From Chelatococcus composti (lineage in GTDB: Bacteria > Pseudomonadota > Alphaproteobacteria > Rhizobiales > Beijerinckiaceae), in NCBI RefSeq assembly GCF_014201415.1, contig NZ_JACHEH010000001.1:1-64000 (forward strand): a stretch of 64,000 nucleotides of DNA. The letters are read 5' to 3'. The stretch's first letter is position 1; each line of letters starts with the position of its first letter. This document shows positions 18,101 through 26,692 of this stretch, piece by piece. A program made the position numbers and the translations under genes. The notes under the pieces were generated by a model, which did not search any database, was not told the DNA's origin, and saw only the letters and a program-made list of their open reading frames with translations.

Positions 18101-18949
18101 ATGAACGTTCTTTCCATTCAGTCGCACGTTGCCTTCGGCCATGTCGGCAACGCCTCGGCCGTGTTTCCCATGCAGCGACTGGGCGTCGAGGTGTGGCCGA
18201 TCCACACGGTGCAGTTCTCCAACCACACCGGCTACGGTGCCTGGAAGGGGCGGGTCTTCGATGCACCGATGATCGAGGAGATCGTCGACGGAATCGCGGA
18301 GCGGGGCGTGTTGCCCATCTGTGACGGCGTGCTGTCCGGCTACATGGGCTCCTCCGACATCGGCAACGGCATCCTCTCGGCCGTGCGACGGGTGAAGGAG
18401 GCCAATCCGGCCGCGCTCTACTGCTGCGACCCGGTGATCGGCGACGTGGGGCGCGGCGTCTTCGTGCGCCCCGGCATTCCCGAGTTCATGCGAGACCATG
18501 CCGTGCCGGCTGCGGACATCGTCACGCCGAATCAGTTCGAGCTCGACTTTCTCTCCGGCCGCAGCTCGGCGACGCTCGCCGAGGCGAAGGCGTCGGTGGC
18601 GGCGGTGCAGGCGATGGGGCCGCGTGTCGTGATGGTGACGTCCCTCCACACCGAGGAGACGCCGGCCGATGCCCTGGACCTGCTGGCTGCCGACGGCGAA
18701 GGCGTCTGGCGCGTGCGCACGCCACGCCTCTCCCTTGGCGTCAGCGGCGCGGGAGACGCCATCGCGGCGCTGTTCTTCGTCCACTTCCTGCGCAGCCGCT
18801 CGGCGGCGAAGGCGCTCGCGGCGGCGGCGGCCTCCGTCTACGGCCTGCTCAAGCGTACTCAGGAGGCCGGCTCGCGCGAGATCCTGACCGTGGCGGCGCA
18901 GGATGAATTCGTCACGCCGAGCCATAGTTTTCCCGTGGAGGCCGTCTAG
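18101..18949 (+). CDS. pdxY: Pyridoxal kinase PdxY
   Basis: Salvages pyridoxal to pyridoxal 5'-phosphate. 282 residues, ribokinase fold. The N-terminus [28 protein letters not shown] is the PdxY signature. [14 protein letters not shown] and the anion-hole motif [19 protein letters not shown] (catalytic Asp in GAGD, near 225) are present, as is [19 protein letters not shown] site precedes the ATG. The gene stands alone between two hairpin/intergenic gaps, so its own promoter is likely. Confidence 0.95.
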   Translation: MNVLSIQSHVAFGHVGNASAVFPMQRLGVEVWPIHTVQFSNHTGYGAWKGRVFDAPMIEEIVDGIAERGVLPICDGVLSGYMGSSDIGNGILSAVRRVKEANPAALYCCDPVIGDVGRGVFVRPGIPEFMRDHAVPAADIVTPNQFELDFLSGRSSATLAEAKASVAAVQAMGPRVVMVTSLHTEETPADALDLLAADGEGVWRVRTPRLSLGVSGAGDAIAALFFVHFLRSRSAAKALAAAAASVYGLLKRTQEAGSREILTVAAQDEFVTPSHSFPVEAV

Positions 18950-19066
18950 AACCGGTTCCGTCGGCCAACCGGAGGCTTCACACTCCGGCGCGCGAGGCGC
19001 CTAATGGACGTTGCGGCTTCGCCGCGCGGGCCGGACGGGCGAGACTGGCAGGAGCGAGGGCTTGGG

Positions 19067-20203
19067 ATGCGGCTGCGCGTGGCGACGTTCAATGTGGAAA
19101 ATCTCATTGCGCGCCACCGCTTCGGGACGACGCCGCGTTTCGAGACAGCCGCTGCGATGTCCCTGTTCGACTTTCCCTCCAAGGAGCATCGTGAAGCCGT
19201 GGAGCGCTCGGTGGCGGTGGCACTGGAGGACGACAAGCGGCAGATGACGGCGCTTGCCATTGCCGAGGCCCATGCCGACATCCTGTGCCTGCAGGAGGTG
19301 GACAGCCTCTCGGTGCTGGAGGCGTTTTTTGCCAACTACGTGCACCGCCTCGCCGACAAGCGCTACGGCCATTTCCGGCTCAAGCATGGCAACGACGTGC
19401 GCGGCATCGACGTGGCCTGCGCCCTCCGGCGCGATCTGGTGTCCGGGTCGGGCGCGGTGCGCGCCACCTCGCATGCGGGCCTCACCTTCCGCGACCTCGA
19501 TGTGTTCGATGACGACCTTGCCGCCATGGGGCGTCTGGAGACGGACCGGGTCTTCCAGCGTGACTGCCTGATGGTCGACATCGACCTCGGTGAGGCCACG
19601 CTGACGCTGTTTGTCTGCCACTTCAAGTCCATGAGTAACGGGCGTGAGGACGGCCGCGTCGCCACACTGCCGCTGCGCCGTGCCGAGGCGCGGGCGGTGC
19701 GGCGCCTGGTCGAGGCGCGCTTCGGCCCTGCCGTCGCCGAGGCGAACTGGCTCGTCGTCGGTGATCTCAACGGCTGCGAGGAGACGATCGGCCCCGGCGC
19801 CCGCGTGATCCCGGAAGGGGAGAGCGGCCTCGAGCCGTTGACGCACGGCTTCGCCGTCAACCCGCTGGCCGCCCTGCCGGCACACGAGCGGTGGACGCAT
19901 TTCCGCCGCGCCTGGTCGGAGCGGGAGGGGCGCATCGTCGAGCGGCACATGCAGCTCGACTACATCCTGCTCTCGCCCGCGCTCGCCGCGGCCAATCCGG
20001 CTCCCGGGGTCGAGATCGTGCGCCGCGGGCTGCCCTATCGTGTGCCGCTCGACCCGCGGCAGGAAAATCGCTCGCTGGCGGCACTCGCAACCTCCGGCGA
20101 TCGTTATCCCCGTGTTGGCTGGGACAGGCCGAAGGCGAGCGACCACTGCCCGCTCGTCGTCGAGCTCGACCTGCCGACCCGACGCAATCCGCCGCAAGCA
20201 TAG
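19067..20203 (+). CDS. Endonuclease/exonuclease/phosphatase (EEP) family protein
   Basis: Metal-dependent phosphoesterase of unknown substrate, 378 residues from ATG 19067. The fold begins MRLRVATFNVENLIA, with metal-binding Asn/Glu in LCLQEVDS (~85-92), the LFVCHFKSM segment, LVVGDLNG (catalytic Asp/Asn), and the C-terminal KASDHCPLVVEL with the conserved SDH. An upstream in-frame ATG at 19004 also has a GAGG site, so the start is not settled. No signal peptide is seen, suggesting cytoplasmic location. Followed after about 10 bases by the PhzF gene. Confidence 0.9.
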   Translation: MRLRVATFNVENLIARHRFGTTPRFETAAAMSLFDFPSKEHREAVERSVAVALEDDKRQMTALAIAEAHADILCLQEVDSLSVLEAFFANYVHRLADKRYGHFRLKHGNDVRGIDVACALRRDLVSGSGAVRATSHAGLTFRDLDVFDDDLAAMGRLETDRVFQRDCLMVDIDLGEATLTLFVCHFKSMSNGREDGRVATLPLRRAEARAVRRLVEARFGPAVAEANWLVVGDLNGCEETIGPGARVIPEGESGLEPLTHGFAVNPLAALPAHERWTHFRRAWSEREGRIVERHMQLDYILLSPALAAANPAPGVEIVRRGLPYRVPLDPRQENRSLAALATSGDRYPRVGWDRPKASDHCPLVVELDLPTRRNPPQA

Positions 20204-20214
20204 GAATGGAAACG

Positions 20215-21120
20215 ATGGGACGCCGCTTCTTCACGCTCGACGTCTTCACCGACACTGCGCTCGGTGGCAATCCACTCGCCGTCGTGCTCGACGGGCAGGG
20301 CCTCGGTGATGCCGGCATGCAGGCGATCGCCAAGGAGTTCAACCTGTCTGAGACGGTCTTCGTGCTGCCGCCTGACGATGCGAACCATCGCGCCCGTCTG
20401 CGTATCTTCACGCCGACGGCGGAACTGCCCTTCGCGGGCCATCCGACGGTCGGTACGGCGGTGTTGCTCGGCCTCATCGACCACGGGGCGAGCCCCGGGG
20501 CGCTCGCCTTCACGCTGGAGGAAAAGGTGGGGCTCGTGCCCTGCGCCGTGGAGGTCGTCGGCAAGGGCAAGGGGCGCGCCACCTTCACCCTGCCGCGCCT
20601 GCCGGAGCGGCTGAGCGACCTTGCCTCGCCGGCGGCCCTGGCCGCAGCGCTTGACCTCGCTGTGGACGAGATCGGCTTCGGCGTTCATCGGCCGGCCAAG
20701 TATTCGGCCGGCGTGCCCTTTGCCATCGTGCCGGTGGCGGGCCGGGCAGCGGTCGACCGGGCCCGGCGGCGCGTCGCCGCCTGGGATACGGCCTTTGGCG
20801 ATGGGCCACGGGCAAACGCCTTCATCTATTGCCGCGAGCCGGTGGTCGAGGGGCACGCCTATTACGCGCGCATGTTTGCGCCGGATCTTGGCATCGGGGA
20901 GGACCCGGCCACGGGCTCGGCGGTGGCGGCTTTCGCCGGCGCTATCATGGACTACGACAAGCCCCCGGACGGGGAGCACACCCTCGTCATCGAGCAGGGC
21001 TATGCCATGGGGCGCCCCTCGCAGATCGAGCTGACGCTGACCGTCACGGACGGGGCGCTCGTCAAGGCCTCCATCGGAGGCTCGGCCGTGGTCGTCAGCG
21101 AGGGAGCGCTTTTCCTGTGA
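20215..21120 (+). CDS. PhzF family isomerase/epimerase-like protein
   Basis: 301 residues from ATG 20215 (ATG 20206 is in frame just upstream). It has the diaminopimelate-epimerase-like fold of PhzF. The catalytic Glu is in NLSETVF (Glu46), with PTAELPFAGHPTVGTA and the second-domain DPATGSAVAAF motif. The reaction in most such homologues is unknown; no phenazine genes are present, so a phenazine role is unlikely. Its stop overlaps the GTG start of the NUDIX gene, indicating coupling. Confidence 0.92.
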   Translation: MGRRFFTLDVFTDTALGGNPLAVVLDGQGLGDAGMQAIAKEFNLSETVFVLPPDDANHRARLRIFTPTAELPFAGHPTVGTAVLLGLIDHGASPGALAFTLEEKVGLVPCAVEVVGKGKGRATFTLPRLPERLSDLASPAALAAALDLAVDEIGFGVHRPAKYSAGVPFAIVPVAGRAAVDRARRRVAAWDTAFGDGPRANAFIYCREPVVEGHAYYARMFAPDLGIGEDPATGSAVAAFAGAIMDYDKPPDGEHTLVIEQGYAMGRPSQIELTLTVTDGALVKASIGGSAVVVSEGALFL

Positions 21121-21827
21121 GCGAGGAGGCCGCCATCCTGCCGCTGGTCGGCGTCGAGGCCTGGTTCGATGCCGGGCCCTGGCCCTGGGCCGAGGAGCAC
21201 AGGGCAGAGATCGATGCGCACTGGGCGCGCCGGAAGGCTGAGAGTCCGGCACTCTACAACGGCCGGGTGCTGGTCTGCTGCGAGCGGCGGGTGGAGGGCG
21301 GCATCCTCAAGGTGCGCTATCGGGAAGCAGACTATGCAAGCTTTCTCGCCATGCGCGACCTCGGCTTTCCGCCCGGCAGCGCCGGCAACTGCTTCGCCAT
21401 AGCGGCGCTGCAGGCGGCCGACGGCGCCTATCTTCTCGGCATCATGGGCGGCCACACGGCCAATCCGGGGCGCATCTACTTTCCTGCCGGCACGCCGGAC
21501 CCCGGCGATGTCCTGCCCGACGGGAGGGTGGATCTCGCCGGCAGCGTCAGCCGGGAGCTTCTGGAAGAGACGGGCCTCGGCGCGCGGGACGTCACCATCG
21601 AGGAGACGTGGACTGCCGTCATTGACGGCGCGCGCACCGCGCTGATGCGGCCGGTGCGCTCGCCCCTGCCGGCGGCGGTGCTGAAGGCGCGGATCGAGGC
21701 CTGGCTGGCGCAGCAGGATCAGCCGGAACTGTCGGGCATGCACATCGTGCGCACGCCGGCGGACATCGATGCCGAGCGGATGCCCTGTTTCACGCAGCTC
21801 TTCCTGCGGCACCTGCTGAGGGGCTGA
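21117..21827 (+). CDS. NUDIX hydrolase family protein
   Basis: 236 residues starting at GTG 21117, which overlaps the stop of the PhzF gene (GTGA). The C-terminal half carries the Nudix helix SRELLEETGLG with the catalytic Glu residues, preceded by GRIYFPAGTPDPGD. The first Glu of the Nudix box is not obvious, so the metal site may be unusual. The N-terminal half (WFDAGPWPWAEEHRAEIDAHW) is not a catalytic domain I recognise. Substrate unknown; coupling to PhzF suggests clean-up of a metabolite in the same pathway. Confidence 0.85.
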   Translation: MSEEAAILPLVGVEAWFDAGPWPWAEEHRAEIDAHWARRKAESPALYNGRVLVCCERRVEGGILKVRYREADYASFLAMRDLGFPPGSAGNCFAIAALQAADGAYLLGIMGGHTANPGRIYFPAGTPDPGDVLPDGRVDLAGSVSRELLEETGLGARDVTIEETWTAVIDGARTALMRPVRSPLPAAVLKARIEAWLAQQDQPELSGMHIVRTPADIDAERMPCFTQLFLRHLLRG

Positions 21828-21913
21828 CGACGCAGGATTCGGCCAGCTGCCGTTTGGCCCGGTTGGCCCCGCCGCGGCGGCCGCAAGCGGCGCGCGGCGG
21901 GGAGGCGGTGCGA

Positions 21914-22246
21914 TCAGCGATAGCCGTAGCGCGACTTGGTGGCGGCCAGCATCGCGCGCGCGTCGCGGTCAGCGCCGCTCATGCAGGTGCTGGCGGCCTT
22001 GTCCACCTCAGGCGTGAGCCTGGCGTAGACGCTGGGGTTGAGGTAACCGGTATCCACGTCGCGGCGGGTGATCTCACGGAAGGTGTTGATCTCGCGGGCG
22101 CAGGCACTGTCGCCCGGCAGCTGCGGCACGGCCGGGGTGGCGGCCGCCTGCTGCTGCGCCGGGCCCTCGCCTGTCGTGTTGCAGGCGGCGAGGGAAAGGG
22201 CCAGCACGGTTGCGCCGAAAAGCGTCGGCAGCGCGCGGATCGACAT
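21914..22246 (-). CDS. Small putative lipoprotein
   Basis: 110 residues. It starts with a lipoprotein signal peptide whose lipobox is LAAC at about residue 22 (ALSLAAC). A low-complexity Gln/Ala/Pro linker follows, then a compact region CAREINTFREITRRDVDTGYLNPSVYARLTPEVDKAASTCMSG with two further Cys that could form a disulfide. Function not recognised; related small lipoproteins are common in Rhizobiales. It is transcribed away from leuA. Confidence 0.75.
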   Translation of the reverse strand: MSIRALPTLFGATVLALSLAACNTTGEGPAQQQAAATPAVPQLPGDSACAREINTFREITRRDVDTGYLNPSVYARLTPEVDKAASTCMSGADRDARAMLAATKSRYGYR

Positions 22247-22364
22247 GTCTCAACCTCTCCAGATGGGTGAATCGTGAGTTGCAGCCTTGGCGGGCAATTG
22301 GGACGCGTCAATGGCAAGAGACGGCGCGAAGGGCGCTGCCGTGCATTCCCCGACAAAGTGTTGC

Positions 22365-22393
22365 TTGTCAGCACGTGGTCTCGTCGTTTAGAA
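22365..22393 (+). promoter_or_regulatory. Candidate leuA promoter
   Basis: TTGTCA, a 17-base spacer and TTAGAA form a good sigma-70-like promoter about 60 bases before the leader peptide start and 290 bases before leuA. The long transcribed leader this implies fits attenuation control. Confidence 0.5.
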
Positions 22394-22453
22394 GCAGTCT
22401 GGATATGTCGCCAGCGCGACGGGTGCGCTGGGCGAGCGCGAGGGGAACGGGCC

Positions 22454-22570
22454 GTGGTCATTTCCGGCTCCAGCACGACGATGGCAGGCGCGGCGTCCGC
22501 CGCCGCATCGCTGCGCGCGCTCGACGTGCTTCGTCTTTCGGGCCTTCTTCTTCTCCTTAGCCGCCCCTGA
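22454..22570 (+). CDS. leuA leader peptide, leucine-rich
   Basis: A short reading frame ends in ALDVLRLSGLLLLLSRP and stop, with five Leu codons in a row (CTT CTT CTT CTC CTT) and four more just before. I place the start at GTG 22454 because GAGGGG precedes it by eight bases (38 residues); ATG 22481 (29 residues) is the alternative. Position, between a promoter and leuA, and the Leu run argue for a leader peptide sensing leucyl-tRNA. Its stop codon lies inside the first strand of the following hairpin, as expected if ribosome position controls folding. Confidence 0.8.
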   Translation: MVISGSSTTMAGAASAAASLRALDVLRLSGLLLLLSRP

Positions 22571-22606
22571 GAGCCGGCTGGGCACGCGTGCCTGGGCACT
22601 CAGGGG
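22564..22606 (+). promoter_or_regulatory. Attenuator-like RNA hairpins between leader peptide and leuA
   Basis: CCCCTGAG (22564, including the leader stop codon) can pair with CTCAGGGG (22599), enclosing GGCACG/CGTGCC (22581-22592). A competing hairpin GTGC-CTGG-GCAC overlaps the inner stem, so the two folds exclude each other. No T-run follows, unlike the ilvB attenuator. Confidence 0.6.
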
Positions 22607-22685
22607 ACGACGCAAAAGGCCAACCACCGACGAACCAGACGACACGCCGGCCGCAGTGCCGTGCCGCCCGAAGAGGACATTCACC

Positions 22686-24248
22686 ATGACCAATCCCACC
22701 ACCGACGCCGCGAAGAAGGACCGCGTCATCATCTTCGACACGACGCTGCGCGACGGCGAGCAGTGCCCCGGTGCCTCGATGACCTTCGAGGAGAAGCTGG
22801 AGGTCGCGGAACTCCTCGACAACATGGGCGTGGACGTGATCGAGGCGGGCTTCCCCATCGCGTCGGTCGGTGACTTCGAATCTGTCTCCGAGATCGCGCG
22901 TCGCACCAAGCGAGCCGTGGTCGCCGGCCTCGCCCGCGCCATTGCGGGCGACATCGACCGTGCAGGGGAGGCAGTGCGCCACGCCCAGCGCGGCCGCATC
23001 CACACCTTCGTATCCACCTCGCCGATTCACCTCGCGCACCAGATGCGCAAGAGCGAGGAGGAGGTGCTGGAGATCATTGCCGCGACGGTGGCCCGGGCGC
23101 GCAACCTCGTCGAGGACGTCGAGTGGTCGGCCATGGACGCCACGCGCACGCCCATCGAATATCTGTGCCGCTGCGTGGAAACCGCCATCAAGGCCGGCGC
23201 CAGCACCATCAACCTGCCCGACACGGTGGGTTACGCCACGCCGGACGAATACCGCAACATGTTCCAGACCATCCGCGAGCGGGTGCCGAACGCCGACAAG
23301 GCCATCTTCTCCGTGCACTGCCATGACGACCTCGGCCTGGCCGTGGCCAACTCGCTGGCCGGCGTCGAAGGTGGAGCGCGCCAGATCGAGTGCACGATCA
23401 ACGGCCTTGGCGAGCGCGCCGGCAATGCCGCGCTCGAGGAGATTGTCATGGCCATCAAGACGCGCGGCGATGTCCTGCCCTACGAGACGGGCATCGAGAC
23501 GACGATGCTGACGCGCGCCTCCAAGCTCGTCTCGGCCGTTACGTCCTTCCCGGTGCAGTACAACAAGGCGATTGTCGGGCGGAACGCTTTCGCGCACGAG
23601 AGCGGCATCCACCAGGACGGGATGCTGAAGAACGCCTCGACCTACGAGATCATGACGCCCGAATCGGTGGGCGTGACCAAGACCTCGCTGGTCATGGGCA
23701 AGCACTCCGGTCGCCATGCCTTCCGCGAGAAGCTGAAGGCGCTGGGCTACAACCTCGGCGAGAACGCGCTGGAGGACGCCTTCCGCCGCTTCAAGGACCT
23801 CGCAGACCGCAAGAAGCATGTCTACGACGAGGACATCGAGGCGCTCGTCGACGAGGAGATCCTGACGGCGCACGACCGGGTCAAGCTGGTGTCGCTGTCC
23901 ATCATCGCCGGCACGCGGGGACCGCAGCGGGCGACGATGAAGCTCGATGTGGGCGGCGAGATCCGCACGCAGGAGGCAGAGGGCAACGGGCCCGTCGACG
24001 CCACCTTCAACGCCATCAAGGCACTGGTGCCGCACGAGGCGACGCTGGAGCTCTACCAGGTGCACGCGGTGACCGAGGGCACCGACGCCCAGGCCGAGGT
24101 CTCTGTGCGGCTCGCGATGAACGGTTCGTCCGTGACCGGCCGCGGGGCAGACCCGGACACGCTGGTGGCCTCGGCGCGGGCCTATCTCGCCGCGCTCAAC
24201 AAGCTGCTGGTGCGCGGCGAGCGCCTGCACGCCCACGCCGCCGAATGA
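22686..24248 (+). CDS. leuA: 2-isopropylmalate synthase LeuA
   Basis: Condenses acetyl-CoA with 2-ketoisovalerate, committing to leucine. ATG 22686 after GAGGAC gives 520 residues. The HMGL-like TIM barrel starts IIFDTTLRDGEQCPGASM (~13-30), the Arg-Asp pair binding metal and substrate, and contains CHDDLGLAVANSLAGVEGGARQIECTINGLGERAGNA with the HxH-type metal ligands. The AFAHESGIHQDG segment and the C-terminal regulatory LeuA dimer domain, which binds leucine, complete it. Expression is probably set by the Leu-rich leader upstream plus leucine feedback. Confidence 0.97.
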   Translation: MTNPTTDAAKKDRVIIFDTTLRDGEQCPGASMTFEEKLEVAELLDNMGVDVIEAGFPIASVGDFESVSEIARRTKRAVVAGLARAIAGDIDRAGEAVRHAQRGRIHTFVSTSPIHLAHQMRKSEEEVLEIIAATVARARNLVEDVEWSAMDATRTPIEYLCRCVETAIKAGASTINLPDTVGYATPDEYRNMFQTIRERVPNADKAIFSVHCHDDLGLAVANSLAGVEGGARQIECTINGLGERAGNAALEEIVMAIKTRGDVLPYETGIETTMLTRASKLVSAVTSFPVQYNKAIVGRNAFAHESGIHQDGMLKNASTYEIMTPESVGVTKTSLVMGKHSGRHAFREKLKALGYNLGENALEDAFRRFKDLADRKKHVYDEDIEALVDEEILTAHDRVKLVSLSIIAGTRGPQRATMKLDVGGEIRTQEAEGNGPVDATFNAIKALVPHEATLELYQVHAVTEGTDAQAEVSVRLAMNGSSVTGRGADPDTLVASARAYLAALNKLLVRGERLHAHAAE

Positions 24249-24254
24249 TGAAAA

Positions 24255-24310
24255 CGGCCCGGCAGCGCCGGGCCGCACCCCTTCGACCCGCGGCTATCCA
24301 CAGCCGCGGG
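24255..24310 (+). terminator. Tandem terminator-like hairpins after leuA
   Basis: CGGCCCGGC-AGC-GCCGGGCCG (24255-24275) begins six bases after the leuA stop. A second hairpin CCCGCGGCT / AGCCGCGGG (24287-24310) follows. Only a short A-rich/T-poor tail is seen, so this looks like a paired, U-tract-free terminator before tRNA-Lys. Confidence 0.55.
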
Positions 24311-24405
24311 GCGGGACGGAAAAAAGTTCAGGACCTGCTGGACAAGCCGCACGGTCTTTGATACTTCCCCGCTCGTTCCGGCGGCGCTGGTCGCCGCAAG
24401 TTGAT

Positions 24406-24481
<76 letters not shown>

Positions 24482-24740
24482 TCAACTCGCTGATGTTGCT
24501 GGATTCCCATCGCTCGCGCTGACGGGCGATGATGTTTTCCGGTCTCACTGACCATTTTCCGATTCCCGTTCCGTCCCTGTTCTAGGCAACGTCGTCGGCA
24601 GTCCATCAGGCCGGCTCCCGTCAGCTTTCCACGGCTGTTTCGACTGGAAGCATCGTCCGCGCGGCGGCGGGCGCTGCGGGAACAATGCGCGGCAGGAGAT
24701 GTTCGCTGGTCCTCGGCTGGGGTAGCTGAGGAGAGCCATC

Positions 24741-25046
24741 ATGAAACGAATGCTCATTGGCGTCGCCGCGCTTGCACTCAGCGCCAGCGCCGTCCTGGCG
24801 CAGGATATCGTCTGCTATGATGCGCGCGCCGGCGCCGCGCCCTATCCGCCGACCCGGACGGCCGCCGGTGCGGCCTTCTACGACGAGCCGGTGGCTGCGC
24901 CAGCGCCGGTCGCGGATGTGGAGCGGGAGGCCGGCCCCTGGCGCCGGAACTGGGCGTGGGAAAGCTGCGCAGAGCTCTATCCCAGCTTCGATCCCGCCAC
25001 CGGCACCTTCGTCGGCGAGGACGGTCTCGTCCATCTCTGCCAGTGA
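24741..25046 (+). CDS. Small secreted protein of unknown function
   Basis: 101 residues. Residues 1-20 (KRMLIGVAALALSASAVLAQ) are a clear signal peptide with an AQ-type cleavage end. The mature part has an Ala/Pro-rich stretch, a Trp-containing WRRNWAWESC, and three Cys in all (near Ile-Val-Cys, ESC and the C-terminal HLCQ), which could form a disulfide in the periplasm. No family recognised. A ribosome site GAGGAG precedes it and a hairpin terminator follows, so it appears to be a real single-gene unit. Confidence 0.7.
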   Translation: MKRMLIGVAALALSASAVLAQDIVCYDARAGAAPYPPTRTAAGAAFYDEPVAAPAPVADVEREAGPWRRNWAWESCAELYPSFDPATGTFVGEDGLVHLCQ

Positions 25047-25095
25047 GCGTCTGTCGGGCGGTGGCGACACTCCCGCCGCCCAAGCCTGTGAGCGG

Positions 25096-25126
25096 AGCGG
25101 GCCCGCCAGCAACGGGCCCGCTTCGC
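25096..25126 (+). terminator. Terminator after the small secreted protein
   Basis: A ten-base-pair perfect stem AGCGGGCCCG / CGGGCCCGCT with a seven-base loop, followed by TCGCTT. The T-run is short. Confidence 0.6.
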
Positions 25127-25337
25127 TTGTGGGCCCACGATCGCACGGCAGTGCCGAGGCCATGTGACATTCGTGCAGTGGACAACGATTCAGTTGCCGC
25201 GACAGCACAACCCGCGCCTGCATCCGGCGAATGGCAATCGGCGCCGACATGTTCGATGTTAGAACCAGCGCTGCGACTACCGTAACGACACAAGAAGGCC
25301 GAAGCGCTGCAGCGCCGGGCGACGCGATGGAGGAAAC

Positions 25338-26114
25338 ATGACGGCAACGACACCGGGCGAGCGCCCGGCGATCACAAGGGCTTTCGCGGATGATCTCTTC
25401 GCCGGGCGGACCGTGCTGGTCACCGGAGGCACGAGCGGCATAGGCCTCGGCTGCGCCACGGCCTTTGCGGCAATCGGCGCGCGCGTCGTGGCGACCGGTG
25501 CGACGGCTGCCGAATGCGAGCGGGCAGCGGCGGCCGAGGGCGACAGAATCAGCTTTGTGCCGCTCGACGTGCGCGATGGCGATGGCATCGGTCGCGTCAT
25601 CGCGGGTCTCGAGCGCCTCGACGTGCTGGTGAATGCGGCGGGTGTCATCCGGCGTGACGTCGAGTTCCAGCCCGAGACCTTTGCCGACGTGGTCGACATC
25701 AACCTCAACGGCACGATGCGCGTCTGCGCCGCGGCGAAGGCGAGGCTCGCGCAGGCCGGCGGTGGCGCTGTCGTCAACATCGCTTCGATGCTCTCCTTCT
25801 TTGGTGGCCCGCGCGTGCCGGCCTACAGCGCCTCGAAGGGCGGCATCGCCCAGCTCACCAAGAGCCTCGCGGCTGCCTGGGCAGCCGACGGTATCCGCGT
25901 CAACGCGGTGGCGCCGGGCTGGATCGCGACGCCGCTCACCGCCGAGCTGCAGAACGACGAGGCGCGCAGCAGCGCCATTCTTTCCCGCACGCCGATGGGG
26001 CGTTGGGGCACGCCAGAGGATGTGGCCGGAGGCGCCCTTTTCCTCGCGTCGCCGGCGGCCCGATTCATCACCGGCGCCATTCTCGCCATCGACGGCGGCT
26101 ATCTGACAGTCTGA
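25338..26114 (+). CDS. SDR-family oxidoreductase
   Basis: Classical short-chain dehydrogenase/reductase, 258 residues, with the cofactor motif VTGGTSGIGLGCA (~30-42), NAAG at about 100, catalytic Ser in NIASMLSFF, and the YSASKGG catalytic Tyr/Lys. The C-terminal GAILAIDGGYLTV is typical. The first ~25 residues precede the Rossmann fold. It is the first gene of a three-gene set with a cupin dioxygenase-like gene 17 bases on and a second SDR. Substrate unknown; an aromatic or hydroxy-ketone pathway is suggested by the neighbour. Confidence 0.92.
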   Translation: MTATTPGERPAITRAFADDLFAGRTVLVTGGTSGIGLGCATAFAAIGARVVATGATAAECERAAAAEGDRISFVPLDVRDGDGIGRVIAGLERLDVLVNAAGVIRRDVEFQPETFADVVDINLNGTMRVCAAAKARLAQAGGGAVVNIASMLSFFGGPRVPAYSASKGGIAQLTKSLAAAWAADGIRVNAVAPGWIATPLTAELQNDEARSSAILSRTPMGRWGTPEDVAGGALFLASPAARFITGAILAIDGGYLTV

Positions 26115-26131
26115 CTTTCGGAGGAAACGAC

Positions 26132-26671
26132 ATGAACGGGCAAGGACCGGCCGCAGGCAGCATCGACGAGAAGTGGGTGCCCTACCGGCATCCTCAGCCG
26201 AAGGAATCACCGCCCGAGCTCGTCATCCCCAACGCCATCCCCACCGACGAGCGCATCTGGGTGCCGGTGGAGGAGAACGTCTGGTTCCGGCCGCTGCTGA
26301 TGTCGGTCTCGCGCGGCTACTGGATGAACCTGCTCAGGGTGCGCAAGTCGGGCGTGCTCTCGCGCCACCGTCATCCGGCGCCGGTGCATGCCTTTGTACT
26401 GAAGGGCGAGTGGCGCTATCTGGAGCATGACTGGGTGGCGCGCGAGGGCACCTATGCCTACGAAGCGCCGGGCGAGACGCACACCCTCGTCGTCGATCCG
26501 CACGTGGAGGAGATGATCACCCTGTTCCAGGTCAACGGGGCGATGATCTACGTCGACCCCGATGGCAAGGCCGTGGGTTACGACGACGTCTTCACGCGCA
26601 TCGACAAGTGCCGGGCCCATTATTCCAGGAACGGCCTCGGCGCCGACTACATCGACCAGTTCATCCGCTGA
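26132..26671 (+). CDS. Cupin protein of the 2,4'-dihydroxyacetophenone dioxygenase family
   Basis: 179 residues from ATG 26132 after GGAGG. The cupin metal motif SRHRHPAPVHAFVLKGEWRYLEHDW (~70-95) carries clustered His ligands. EAPGETHTLVVD supplies a second motif, and the C-terminal VNGAMIYVDPDGKAVGYDDVFTRIDKCRAHY is what I recall of the 2,4'-dihydroxyacetophenone dioxygenase family, which cleaves a C-C bond in a hydroxy-ketone. The actual substrate here is not established. It sits between two SDR genes. Confidence 0.82.
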   Translation: MNGQGPAAGSIDEKWVPYRHPQPKESPPELVIPNAIPTDERIWVPVEENVWFRPLLMSVSRGYWMNLLRVRKSGVLSRHRHPAPVHAFVLKGEWRYLEHDWVAREGTYAYEAPGETHTLVVDPHVEEMITLFQVNGAMIYVDPDGKAVGYDDVFTRIDKCRAHYSRNGLGADYIDQFIR

Positions 26672-26692
26672 GAGCCGGAGCGAGGAAGGGAC

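Noticed and set aside
15022-18949. ABC importer as a pyridoxal or vitamin B6 transporter because pdxY follows
   Set aside because: A hairpin and about 170 bases separate the operon from pdxY; binding protein has generic NitT/TauT features.
24287-24310. CTATCCACA resembling a DnaA box after leuA
   Set aside because: It lies in the loop and flank of a perfect hairpin and is single; no cluster of boxes or origin-associated gene.
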